From WJMT01 sp964445575 (GTDB taxonomy: Bacteria; Acidobacteriota; Aminicenantia; Aminicenantales; Aminicenantaceae): 64,000 nt of DNA. Where the stretch lies: NCBI GenBank assembly GCA_964445575.1, contig CAYULB010000007.1, forward strand, positions 4,096 to 68,095, in the 5' to 3' direction. Of the stretch, positions 1 through 8,600 are shown one piece after another. The position numbers were made by a program, and so were the translations under genes. How positions within the stretch are numbered: position 1 is the first letter of the stretch; each line of letters opens with the position of its first letter. Below the pieces are notes generated by a model, which was given only the letters and a program-made list of their open reading frames with translations, ran no database searches and was not told the DNA's origin.

Positions 1-2027
1 GAAAAGACTTTGATATAGACAGCCTCAAAAAAGACGGATTTGATGCCATTTATGTTGCTACCGGGGCTCACAGCAGTAGAAAAATGAATATTCTTGGTGA
101 AGATGAATATGAAGGTGTCTATCACGGAGTTGATTTCCTTAGAAACATAAATCTCAACAAACCTCAGCCTGTAGGAAAAAATGTCGCCATAATCGGAGGA
201 GGAAACACAGCTATAGATGCTGCCCGAACCGCTCTGCGCATGGATGCGGATGAAGTGACCATCCTTTACAGAAGGACCAGAAAAGAGATGCCCGCTGAAG
301 AAGCTGAAATCAAAGCTGCTGAGGAAGAAGGAATCAAAGTCAAGTATTTAACAGCTCCTGTGGAAGTCTTGGGAAAATCCAAAAAAGTTACCGGAATGAA
401 ATGCATCAAAATGGAACTTGGAGAACCTGACTCAAGCGGCCGAAGGAGACCCATCCCTATAGAAGGCAGCGAGTATGAGCTGGATATTGATACCATCATC
501 ATCGCGGTCAGCCAGTCTCCAGAAATTGATTATGCAGAAAAAGAAGAACATCTCAAACTCACCAAATGGAACACCATTGTAGTCAATTCCGAATCCATGG
601 AAACCGAAATTGAAGGAGTCTTTGCAGGAGGAGATGTGGTTCGGGGGCCAGATGCCGTCATCACCGCTATGGGAGACGGTAAGCGGGCTGCTGAATCAAT
701 TGATAAGTACCTTAAGGGAGAACCTTTAAAGGACTTCAAAACAAGAAGATGTCCTCCACTGCCAGAAAGAAATGAAAACGACCGTCCCCATCCGTATTCA
801 CCTCCTTTTAAAGATATCGCCAAACAAGAGCGGACTAAAATGAAGGAACTTGACCCCGAACAGCGCAAAAAATCATTTGATGAGGTCGAACTGGGATACT
901 CTGAAGAGGAGGTTAAAAAAGAAGCTTCCCGATGCTTAAACTGCGGATTATGCGTAGAGTGTCATGTTTGCGAAACAGTTTGTGAGGCAAATGCCATAAA
1001 TCATGATATGAAAGACGAAATCAAAGAGATCAATGTTGGCCAGGTCCTTGTTACGACAGGTTTCCAGACCATCAATTCCGATGCCCTGACTCCCTATGGT
1101 TATGGAGAGTTTGAAAATGTCTACACCAGCCTGGAGTTCGAAAGAATTGTAAGTTCCACAGGTCCCACTCAGGGAAAAATTGTGATGAAAAACGGCCAAG
1201 AGCCCCAATCCATTGGAATCATACACTGTGTGGGCTCTAGAGACATAAACTTCCATCCTTACTGCTCGCGTGTCTGCTGCATGTATGCTCTGAAATTCGC
1301 CCATCTGATAAAGGATCGAACCAATGCTGAAGTCTATCAATTCTACATTGATATGCGCTCCTTTGGAAAAGGATATGAAGAATTTTATTCCAGGATACTG
1401 GATGAAGATGTCAATATTATTCGGGGAAAAGTATCTGAAGTGATTCGCTCCAGCCACAGTCATAACGGTGATTCACCCTTGATAATCAAATGCGAAGATA
1501 CTCTGATAAAAAAATACCGAGCAATTCCTGTAGATATGGTCATCGTCTGCAATGCCATGGAACCCCAATCTGACGTAGAAAATATAGGAAGACTTTTCTC
1601 CATCAGTCAAAGCCCGGATGGCTTCTTTTTAGAGAAACATCCAAAACTTGACCCGACCAGCACATCTACAGACGGAGTCTATATTGCCGGGTGCTGTCAA
1701 GGACCTAAAGATATTCCGGATACTGTAGCCCAAGCAAATTCAGCTGCAGCGAGAATCCTTTCCAATATTTCTAAAGGCGAAATTGAACTTGAACCCATAC
1801 AAGCTGAAATCGACCCAGAGCTCTGCTCAGGCTGCAGACTCTGTAACAATCTGTGTCCCTACGGAGCGATAACTTTTGACGAAGAAAAAAATATATCTGT
1901 AGTAAACGAAGCACTCTGCAAAGGATGTGGAACTTGTGTGGCAGCCTGTCCTTCCTCAGCTTCTTCGGCCAACCATTTCTCTGATACCCAGATCATTGCA
2001 GAAATAGAGGGCAATTTACGAGAATAG
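1..2027 (+). CDS. GltD/HdrA-like FAD-dependent iron-sulfur oxidoreductase (5' truncated)
   Basis: The reading frame is open from the left edge (first complete codon at base 3) and runs in frame into the ATG at 84, so the true start lies outside the window. It begins inside a glutamate-synthase small-subunit-like flavoprotein domain: the NAD(P)-binding motif GGGNTAIDAARTA lies near bases 195-235, and the FAD-site motif FAGGDVV near 620. A Cys-rich iron-sulfur segment (CLNCGLCVECHVC) follows at about 934-975, then a region resembling the C-terminal half of heterodisulfide reductase subunit HdrA (IHCVGSRD, CSRVCCMYALK). The end is a two-cluster ferredoxin (CSGCRLCNNLCP, CKGCGTCVAACP; about 1820-1960). 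Such proteins move electrons between NAD(P)H, ferredoxin and partner subunits. The downstream hydrogenase-maturation genes suggest a [NiFe]-hydrogenase or Hdr cluster continuing to the left. The domain reading is firm; the partner is inference. Confidence 0.88.
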   Translation, partial: KDFDIDSLKKDGFDAIYVATGAHSSRKMNILGEDEYEGVYHGVDFLRNINLNKPQPVGKNVAIIGGGNTAIDAARTALRMDADEVTILYRRTRKEMPAEEAEIKAAEEEGIKVKYLTAPVEVLGKSKKVTGMKCIKMELGEPDSSGRRRPIPIEGSEYELDIDTIIIAVSQSPEIDYAEKEEHLKLTKWNTIVVNSESMETEIEGVFAGGDVVRGPDAVITAMGDGKRAAESIDKYLKGEPLKDFKTRRCPPLPERNENDRPHPYSPPFKDIAKQERTKMKELDPEQRKKSFDEVELGYSEEEVKKEASRCLNCGLCVECHVCETVCEANAINHDMKDEIKEINVGQVLVTTGFQTINSDALTPYGYGEFENVYTSLEFERIVSSTGPTQGKIVMKNGQEPQSIGIIHCVGSRDINFHPYCSRVCCMYALKFAHLIKDRTNAEVYQFYIDMRSFGKGYEEFYSRILDEDVNIIRGKVSEVIRSSHSHNGDSPLIIKCEDTLIKKYRAIPVDMVIVCNAMEPQSDVENIGRLFSISQSPDGFFLEKHPKLDPTSTSTDGVYIAGCCQGPKDIPDTVAQANSAAARILSNISKGEIELEPIQAEIDPELCSGCRLCNNLCPYGAITFDEEKNISVVNEALCKGCGTCVAACPSSASSANHFSDTQIIAEIEGNLRE

Positions 2028-2042
2028 ATTTTGAAAAAATAT

Positions 2043-2065
2043 AGCTCTGGACAACAGGGCTTTAA
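2043..2065 (+). terminator. Weak stem-loop after the oxidoreductase gene
   Basis: AGCTCTG (2043-2049) can pair with CAGGGCT (2055-2061) across a five-base loop with one G-U pair, followed by only three T. It may attenuate read-through between the oxidoreductase and the kinase gene, but it is weaker than a typical intrinsic terminator. Confidence 0.25.
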
Positions 2066-2103
2066 CTCGTATAAACTAGTATTAATCGATTGAAAGAAAA
2101 ATC

Positions 2104-3216
2104 ATGGAAGAAAACAAAAATTCTGTAGTCATTATAGATGATGAAGAATCAATGAGGGATTCCTGCCGTATGATACTGGAAAAAGATGGGTTCCTGACCG
2201 AAACAGCAGAGAACGGAGAAAAAGGTCTTGATAAAATCAAAGAAATGAAACCTGATATTGCACTGGTCGACTTGAAAATGCCTGGCATTGGAGGCTTGGA
2301 TGTGTTAGAAAAAATAAACGAGATATCCCCCAATACCATACCCATTGTTATCACAGGCTATGCCACAGTGGAATCTGCTGTTGAAGCCATGAAAAAAGGG
2401 GCCTATGACTTTCTCCCCAAACCATTCACACCGGAACAGCTGAGGGTCATCATAAAAAGAGGATTGGAAAAAATAAAGCTGTCAAGGGAAGCTGAAACAC
2501 TGAGGAACGAAAAAAAACTCATAGAAGAAAATTTTATCACAATGGTTTCCCATCAGCTCAGAAGTCCCCTGGTGGCCATTGCACAGTATTTCGAAGTCAT
2601 GCTTTCTGGTTCAGTGGGAGAAATGTCAAAGCAGCATAAAGAGATGCTGACCAAAGCCAGAGACCGGGTTGAAAGCCTATTAAACCTTATTAATGACTGG
2701 CTGGATGCAGCTCGCATCGACAAAGGACAGCTGGTAGAAAAATTCAAACCCGTCTCTCTCTTTGAAATTTTAAAAAATCAAGTGGAATTCATAAAACCTC
2801 TTGCAGAAAAAAATAATATATCCCTTAATGTCGAGCCTCCCTCAGGGAGCACCACGGTAATGGGAGACAAAGAAACTCTGGAACAGGCATTTTCAAATTT
2901 GCTCAGCAACGCCGTTAAATACAATCAACCAAATGGATCGGTCACTGTTACCTTCCAGGAAAATGACGACAAGATCACTACTGAAATCAAAGATACCGGC
3001 ATCGGAATAGAAAAAAAGCACCTGCCCCATTTATTCAATCAATTTTTCCGCGTCAGCCGAAGCGAAGACAAAAAGGGGAAAGGCTCTGGATTGGGACTTT
3101 CAATATGCAAAAAAATAGTCGATGCTCACTCTGGTACTATAGATGTCTCCAGTGTCCCAGGAGAAGGAACCACTTTTTCAGTGTCTCTTCCTAAACAAGA
3201 GGAAAAAGAAAGCTGA
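2104..3216 (+). CDS. Receiver-HisKA-HATPase hybrid histidine kinase
   Basis: A cytoplasmic two-component protein of 370 residues with the receiver placed first. The receiver (about 5-120) has the acidic pair DD/E near 12-14, phospho-acceptor Asp56, Thr84 and Lys106. A short coiled linker leads to a HisKA domain with the H-box FITMVSHQLRSP (His150), then a HATPase_c domain with the N-box around Asn269, DTGIG (297-301) and GSGLGL (327-332). All catalytic boxes are intact. There is no transmembrane or PAS sensor, so the input is probably phosphorylation of its own receiver by another kinase, or a partner protein. The ATG is preceded by a weak GAAAGA-type ribosome site. It lies between an HdrA-like oxidoreductase and hydrogenase maturation genes and may regulate that cluster; this is inference from position. 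Confidence 0.9.
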   Translation: MEENKNSVVIIDDEESMRDSCRMILEKDGFLTETAENGEKGLDKIKEMKPDIALVDLKMPGIGGLDVLEKINEISPNTIPIVITGYATVESAVEAMKKGAYDFLPKPFTPEQLRVIIKRGLEKIKLSREAETLRNEKKLIEENFITMVSHQLRSPLVAIAQYFEVMLSGSVGEMSKQHKEMLTKARDRVESLLNLINDWLDAARIDKGQLVEKFKPVSLFEILKNQVEFIKPLAEKNNISLNVEPPSGSTTVMGDKETLEQAFSNLLSNAVKYNQPNGSVTVTFQENDDKITTEIKDTGIGIEKKHLPHLFNQFFRVSRSEDKKGKGSGLGLSICKKIVDAHSGTIDVSSVPGEGTTFSVSLPKQEEKES

Positions 3217-3231
3217 GCCGGCATTCGATAG

Positions 3232-3250
3232 TTAATCTTCTGCAGATTAA
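3232..3250. promoter_or_regulatory. Inverted repeat upstream of hydrogenase maturation genes
   Basis: TTAATCT and AGATTAA form a seven-base perfect inverted repeat around TCTGC, 33 bases before the protease start codon. No T-run follows, so it is not an intrinsic terminator. It could be an operator for the downstream genes or a chance AT-rich palindrome. Confidence 0.25.
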
Positions 3251-3282
3251 ATCTAAAATGTAAAGGGAAGCAGAGAAGCATC

Positions 3283-3771
3283 ATGACAAAAACCCTTGTT
3301 CTTGGCTTAGGAAATGAACTATACGGTGATGATGGTATAGGTATCTACATCATCCAGCACATAAACGAAAAAACAGACTTAAAAAATGAATTAACCTCTT
3401 TTTGTGAATCAGTGGAATTTAAACCGTGCAGTCAAACCGGGCTTTCACTCTTAGATGTCATCATAGGATACGACTCCTTGGTCATCATAGATACCATAAA
3501 AAAAGCAAATCCATGTACTGGAAAAATCCATGTGATGGAAGGAAATGAACTCAGATACATACCTGGTCCCTCCCCTCATTATGTATCCATTCCTCAGTCC
3601 ATAGAAATCGGGAAAAAACTGGGGCTAAAAGTCCCATCCAGCATAAAAATCATAGCCATTGAAGCTAAAAATATGTACAATCTTGGAGAAATTTTGACGG
3701 AAGAAATGAAAAAGAAAGTGCCAGAGATATTAATAATATTGAAATCTTTGTTAAAAGAGATATCAAAATGA
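3283..3771 (+). CDS. Hydrogenase maturation endopeptidase (HycI/HupD/HybD family)
   Basis: A 162-residue member of the proteases that cut the C-terminal tail from the large subunit of [NiFe]-hydrogenase after nickel insertion. The N-terminus carries the family signature LGLGNELYGDDGIG with the nickel-sensing acidic residues Glu12 and Asp16/17. A second conserved Asp lies in YDSLVIIDTI (about residues 64-73), and a His follows in SPHYVSIP, matching the Glu-Asp-His metal site of HybD. The length is typical. The gene overlaps hypB by four bases (ATGA), so the two are translationally coupled. No hydrogenase structural gene is visible here; the substrate is expected to the left of the window or elsewhere. 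Confidence 0.88.
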   Translation: MTKTLVLGLGNELYGDDGIGIYIIQHINEKTDLKNELTSFCESVEFKPCSQTGLSLLDVIIGYDSLVIIDTIKKANPCTGKIHVMEGNELRYIPGPSPHYVSIPQSIEIGKKLGLKVPSSIKIIAIEAKNMYNLGEILTEEMKKKVPEILIILKSLLKEISK

Positions 3772-4439
3772 AAAAACAAGAAATCATGGTCCTTCAAGAC
3801 CTGCTCGGTTCAAACAAAAAAATAGCCGGAGAAATTCGGAAAAAGCTCTCAGAAAAGGGAATTCTGGCTGTCAATTTGCTCAGTTCCCCTGGAGCCGGCA
3901 AGACTGCACTGCTGGAAAAACTTTCAGAGATTTTAAGTCCAGATTATAAAATGGCGGTCATAGAAGGAGACATTGAAACAGAAAGAGATGCAGAAAGAAT
4001 ACGGGCTAAAGGAATTCCAGCATGGCAGATATCTACTGGGGGAGCCTGCCATCTGGATGCTAAAATGATAGGCAAATTGTTCTCTGAAATCCCTCCTGAT
4101 TTGGATTTTCTGTTTATAGAAAATGTGGGCAATCTGGTTTGTCCTGCCAGTTTTGACCTTGGGGAAAGCCTCAGGTGCGTCCTTCTCTCCATTCCTGAAG
4201 GAGATGACAAACCCAAAAAGTACCCCAAAGCATTCATAACGTCAGATGTTCTTATCATAAGCAAAACAGACCTTTTGAATAAACTGCCTTTTGATATAGA
4301 GCGGGCTCAAAAAGAAGGCTTGGAAGTGAACCCAAAAATAAAAATATTTAGGACCAGTGCTGTTGAGGGGACCGGAATCCCAGATTTTGCAGACTTCCTT
4401 ATTAAAAACTTAAAAAAACTGAAGCATTCAAATGCATGA
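3768..4439 (+). CDS. hypB: Hydrogenase nickel incorporation GTPase HypB
   Basis: HypB is a SIMIBI-class GTPase that, with HypA, delivers nickel to the hydrogenase large subunit. The P-loop SSPGAGKT lies at residues 39-46. Further signatures are IEGDIETERDAER (switch I), STGGACHLDAKMI with the metal-site Cys-His pair, ENVGNLVCPASFDLGE and SKTDLL (guanine specificity). The 223-residue length is that of HypB without the N-terminal His-rich nickel-storage region found in some species. The start overlaps the protease stop by four bases, and the end overlaps hypA by eight bases, so all three are one transcript. Confidence 0.96.
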   Translation: MKKQEIMVLQDLLGSNKKIAGEIRKKLSEKGILAVNLLSSPGAGKTALLEKLSEILSPDYKMAVIEGDIETERDAERIRAKGIPAWQISTGGACHLDAKMIGKLFSEIPPDLDFLFIENVGNLVCPASFDLGESLRCVLLSIPEGDDKPKKYPKAFITSDVLIISKTDLLNKLPFDIERAQKEGLEVNPKIKIFRTSAVEGTGIPDFADFLIKNLKKLKHSNA

Positions 4440-4779
4440 ACTTTCTCTAGTGGCTAACCTTTTTGAAATCATGGAACAGAAGGCAAAGCAAGAAAATGCC
4501 CAAAAAATCACCTATGTTAAACTTAAAGTGGGAGTAGTGTCTGGAGCTGTTCCAGAACTTTTGAAGACCGCTTTTGATATCTACAAAAAAGATACTATTG
4601 CCTCAGACGCAAAGCTTGAAATCGAAAAAGTCCCTCTCAAACTCAAATGCAAAAAATGCGGATCAGTGACAACAAAAGATGACCTGGTGCTGAACTGCAG
4701 CCAATGCAGCTCCACTGACCTTGAAACCTTGGCCGGGACAGATTTATATCTGGAAAAAATGGAGCTCGAAATTGAATAA
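4432..4779 (+). CDS. hypA: Hydrogenase maturation nickel metallochaperone HypA
   Basis: A 115-residue HypA. The N-terminus MHEL supplies the conserved nickel ligand His2. A zinc-binding loop uses two Cys pairs (Cys73/76 and Cys89/92: CKKCG and CSQC). It works with HypB in nickel insertion in the cytoplasm. The start lies inside the last codons of hypB. No hypCDEF genes follow, so the rest of the maturation set must be elsewhere in the genome. Confidence 0.95.
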   Translation: MHELSLVANLFEIMEQKAKQENAQKITYVKLKVGVVSGAVPELLKTAFDIYKKDTIASDAKLEIEKVPLKLKCKKCGSVTTKDDLVLNCSQCSSTDLETLAGTDLYLEKMELEIE

Positions 4780-4836
4780 AAGGGGTCAGCTTTTTAGAAA
4801 AAATTATTTATTTAGGTATTTATTTTTTCAAAAAAA

Positions 4837-4845
4837 TGCTATAAT
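4837..4845 (+). promoter_or_regulatory. Extended -10 promoter of cspA
   Basis: TGCTATAAT is a consensus extended -10 (TGn then TATAAT), lying in a strongly AT-rich stretch without a good -35. Transcription from it would give a leader of about 120 bases before cspA, as is usual for cold-shock genes. Confidence 0.6.
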
Positions 4846-4861
4846 ACTATTAATCAGTAAA

Positions 4862-4883
4862 GGTCTGTCTTTAGGGACAGGCC
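4862..4883 (+). promoter_or_regulatory. Stem-loop in the cspA 5' leader
   Basis: GGTCTGTC (4862-4869) pairs with GACAGGCC (4876-4883) around a six-base loop with one G-U pair. It sits roughly 10-15 bases after the predicted transcription start, where cold-shock leaders carry the cold-box and temperature-dependent structures. Function is inferred from position. Confidence 0.4.
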
Positions 4884-4970
4884 GGTTTCGTTCTGTAGGA
4901 GAGGACCATTTTTATAAGTGGCATCCTCCAGTTTGGAACCTTGAGTACTTTAGGAAAGGAGAATGCCACA

Positions 4971-5171
4971 ATGGCTAACGGAACTGTTAAATGGTTCAAT
5001 AGCAGCAAAGGTTACGGCTTCATTGAGCAGGAAGACGGACCTGATGTGTTTGTTCATCATTCAGCGATCAACGCATCGGGTTTCAAGTCGCTCAAAGAAG
5101 GCGATAAGGTGACCTTTGAGATCGAACAGGGTCCCAAAGGGCCTGCGGCGAAAAACGTAACCGTAGTCTAG
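4971..5171 (+). CDS. cspA: Cold-shock protein (CspA family)
   Basis: A 66-residue single cold-shock domain that binds single-stranded RNA or DNA and melts RNA structure. RNP1 (KGYGFIEQ) and RNP2 (VFVHHSAI) are both intact, following the opening GTVKWFN. The start ATG at 4971 is preceded by AGGAAAGGAG (4952-4961), a strong ribosome site. The longer in-frame extension from 4941 would translate the leader and is unlikely. The gene is monocistronic: extended -10 promoter, long structured leader, then a strong terminator. Confidence 0.95.
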   Translation: MANGTVKWFNSSKGYGFIEQEDGPDVFVHHSAINASGFKSLKEGDKVTFEIEQGPKGPAAKNVTVV

Positions 5172-5194
5172 CTCGAAACCATTAAAACACTAAA

Positions 5195-5230
5195 AGGGCG
5201 TTCTCTTCATCGAGAATGCCCTTTTTATTT
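5195..5230 (+). terminator. Intrinsic terminator of cspA
   Basis: AGGGCGTTCTC (5195-5205) and GAGAATGCCCT (5212-5222) form an 11-bp stem with one G-U pair and a six-base loop, followed by TTTTTATTT. Confidence 0.9.
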
Positions 5231-5459
5231 ATACTAACTTTCCATTAACAAATACCTAGAGTGAGCTGATTCGAAATTCATACAACCTGGATTTGTGAAT
5301 AATCAAGATCAAACAAAAAAAATAGAACCGTCACCTAGCCTGGATTATTCACGAGTCAAGGTTGCGGCAGATGCGAGGCACAGGGCATGAAGCCGTGGTC
5401 CTTCACTGCGAATGCCCTGCAACGAAGCAGATGCCGTGAGATCGGCTCGCCTGAAAGGT
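5231..5459. repeat. Gene-free region with nested inverted repeats (probable mobile-element debris)
   Basis: I see no gene in this stretch. GTGAATAATC (5295-5304) and GATTATTCAC (5343-5352) are perfect 10-bp inverted repeats, each following CCTGGATT-type sequence. From about 5353 the sequence becomes visibly GC-richer than its surroundings and folds into nested arms: CGGCA (5365-5369) with TGCCG (5432-5436), enclosing CAGGGCAT (5381-5388) with ATGCCCTG (5412-5419). This looks like the end of an insertion sequence or a palindromic intergenic repeat. No transposase reading frame is present. Confidence 0.45.
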
Positions 5460-5591
5460 AAAAAAATGGCGATTAAAATAGAAAATTCAAAGAGGGAAAA
5501 TGTTCAAGACATTGTTCTTGAAAAAATCTTGTATATCGCTGAAAATAAGTTGATAATGAAAACATCGCCATTTTTTTATGAATAGGTCAGG
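5460..5591 (+). repeat. Promoter-like repeat, copy A
   Basis: Bases 5494-5591 align without gaps to 9094-9191, exactly 3600 bases away, and 5512-5591 also matches the reverse strand of 63868-63945. This copy is bounded by a perfect 14-bp inverted repeat, AAAAAAATGGCGAT (5460-5473) and its complement (5564-5577). The core holds TTGTAT (5529-5534), 17 bases, GATAAT (5552-5557), and upstream TTGAAA (5518-5523), 17 bases, GAAAAT. It ends 26 bases before the PHP-UvrD start codon. It reads as a mobile or duplicated promoter cassette. Confidence 0.65.
5529..5557 (+). promoter_or_regulatory. Predicted promoter of the PHP-UvrD gene
   Basis: TTGTAT at 5529-5534 and GATAAT at 5552-5557 are separated by 17 bases. 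The same spacing and near-identical hexamers are kept in the other two copies of the repeat, which supports function. An overlapping TTGAAA at 5518 with the same spacing is an alternative. Confidence 0.5.
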
Positions 5592-5617
5592 TTAGTTTAG
5601 TTTAAAATAAATTCAAT

Positions 5618-8600
5618 ATGCGTTTTATAAGTGACCTTCACATCCATTCTCACTTCTCTCGGGCTACCAGCAAGCAGCTAGTGCCGGAATTTATTGACTA
5701 CTGGGCAAGACTCAAAGGGATCTCTGCAGTGGGCACAGGGGACTTCACTCATCCTGGCTGGCTCAACGAACTTAAAGAAAAATTAGAACCAGTAGAAGAT
5801 GGTCTGTTTGAACTTAAAAAAAAATTCAAAAAAAACCTAGACATCCCTAAGCCAAAAAATCTTTGTTCTGAAGTGAGATTTATCTTGTCCACAGAGATAA
5901 GCAGTATTTACAAAAAAAATAGTAAAGTCAGAAAAGTGCACAATGTCATTTTGTCTCCAGACTTTGCCACAGCTGAAAAAATTCAGAAATCCCTTCTGAA
6001 GATCGGTGGAAATATTACATCTGATGGGAGGCCGATTTTAGGTCTTGATTCCAAAGATCTGCTGGAAATGACCCTAGAGGCTTCTGATAAGACATTCTTT
6101 ATCCCCGCTCATATTTGGACTCCATGGTTTTCTGTGCTCGGTTCAAAATCAGGATTTGATTCTATAGAAGAGTGTTTTGAAGACCTAACCCCATTAATAT
6201 CTGCGGTTGAGACAGGCCTTTCTACAGATGCTCCCATGCACTGGATGTGTACGTTTCTGGACAGATTCAATTTGGTATCAAATTCCGATGCACACTCTTC
6301 TGAAAAACTGGGCCGCAATGCCAACATTTTTAACACAGAACTGACATACTCACACATCATCAAAGCCCTGGAATCAGGGGACCCAGATAAATTTAAAGGA
6401 ACCATAGACCTATTCCCTCAAGAAGGAAAATACCACTATGACGGACACAGAAAATGCGGAATAAGATGGAACCCAGTTCAAACCCTTCAAAACAAAAAAA
6501 TCTGTCCTCAATGTGGGAAAAAAGTCACCATAGGGGTGATGCATAGAGTGGTGGAACTATCAGACCGGGAAGATCTTGATGAACGTCCCAACAAGCTTCC
6601 TTTCATCTCCATAATCCCCTTAAAAGAAATTCTATCTGAAATAACAGGGGTCGGCTCCACATCAAAAGCAGTTGATTCAGAATATTTTTCCCTGATCCGG
6701 AGCTGCGGTCCTGAACTGCACATCCTTCTTGACCTTCCTCCTGAAGAGCTTAATAAAAGAGGATTTGAAGTTTTAGCCGAAGCTGTGAAAAGAATGCGCA
6801 ACAGGCAGGTTATTATCCAAGAAGGTTTTGATGGTGAGTATGGAAGAATTCGCGTCTTTAATCACAAGAAATCATTCACCAGGGAAAGTCAAAAAAATCT
6901 TTTTCACAAAAAAACAGAAGCCCCTTCTGTTGTGCCGAAACGAAAAATCATTAATTTTGACCTCAAGGATTATAGAAAGCTTCAGAAAAAAATTCCCCCC
7001 GCCCCTTCTCAACTTTTACTTGAAGCAAAGGAAAACCAGACAGAAAAACAAAAAGAACTGCTGTCAGTGAAACATCTTAATACAGAGCAAAAACAAGCTG
7101 TGGAGCATAACAAAGGTCCGGCAGCTGTCATTGCTGGCCCAGGAACCGGTAAAACACATACTCTCTGCTGCAGAATGGCCTATATAATCCAAAGGAATAA
7201 AACACCTCCTGGAAATATCCTTGCTGTCACCTTTACAAATAAGGCCGCAGGAGAGATGAAGAACAGACTTAATGACATGGTTGGCCACAAATCAAAACTC
7301 ACTGGAATCCGTGTGGCAACCTTTCATGCCTTTGGATATGAAATACTCAAAAAACACTGTGAACTTCTGAACAGAAGTAAAAACTTTTCAATTATAAGCG
7401 AGGAAGAGAGAACTGACTTTCTTCAAGATATATTCGGCTTCAAACATCAAAAAGCAACCGCGACCGCCAAAGTTATTAAAGAGGCCAAACAAAACCTGAG
7501 AATGCTCGAAGAGGCCAAAGAGTCTCCTCTTTGTTCTCTTCTTACATCATATGAAGAAAAACTCATAGAATCTGATCTGTTTGATATTGACGACTGTATA
7601 TATCAGCCCCTGTTTCTTTTCTCCAACTTTCCTTCCCTGTTAATTCAATACAGAAAAAGTATTTCCTGCATGCTCGTAGATGAGTTCCAGGATATAAACT
7701 GTGTTCAATATGAGATAATGAGAAAAATTATGCCTGAACAGGATGCTTCTCTTTATATCATTGGAGATCCGGACCAATCCATATACGGATTTCGGGGAGC
7801 AGGCCCCCGTTTTCTGAATGATTTTCTAAAAGACTATCCCAAAGCATCCATCTACAGACTAAAACAGAGTTATAGGTGCTCCGATCTTATTCTCAGAGCT
7901 TCAGGAAAACTAGTCCAAAAAAATGAGTTTGAAAGAGACCATTTGAAAGGTCTTTTCAGGGGAGTGAAAGTCAACCTCGTTTCAAACGCAACTGAGAAGA
8001 GTGAAGCAGAATTTGTAGCCCGCAGAATAGAGGATATTATCGGAGGAGTGCGTTTTTTTTCAATTGATTCTGAAATAAGCGAAGGTGAAGAAAAAGAAGG
8101 GATAAACAGTTTTTCTGATTTTGCAGTATTGTGCCGAACAAAAGAACAAATGAAACCCATTGAAAAAGCTTTTAACGACCACAGCATCCCCTTTCAAAAA
8201 GTAGGGGAAACTCCTTTTTTCCGTGAAGAGCCCCTAAAATCAGTCCTAAATGTCTATAGGCTCAGCCTTCATCAAGAAAATGCTTTTCTCAAACAAAGCT
8301 TAATCAGAAAAAAAACCATTAAGGCTGGATATATCTCTGGTCTTCCTGATCTAACAGAAAACAAGCCGGTCAGAGAAGGACTTACCAGCATCATCAACCA
8401 TTTCTTTTCCCGAGAAAAAAAGTCGGCCGAGGATTCTATCAAGAAACTTTTGGATCTGGCCGAAGATTATAAAAACAATACAGAAGAATTTTTAAAGCAC
8501 ATCTCTCTAGGTTCAGGTGCTGACACCCATGATTCTTCTCTTGAAAGCATAGCTTTAATGACACTTCATGCTGCCAAAGGGCTGGAATTCACCTGTGTTT

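Noticed and set aside
948..1463. Long minus-strand open frame inside the oxidoreductase gene
   Set aside because: It is antisense to well-conserved HdrA-like sequence and shows no family features.
4721..4978. Open frame spanning the end of hypA to cspA
   Set aside because: It covers the cspA promoter and leader, has no domain, and its first part lies in hypA in another frame.
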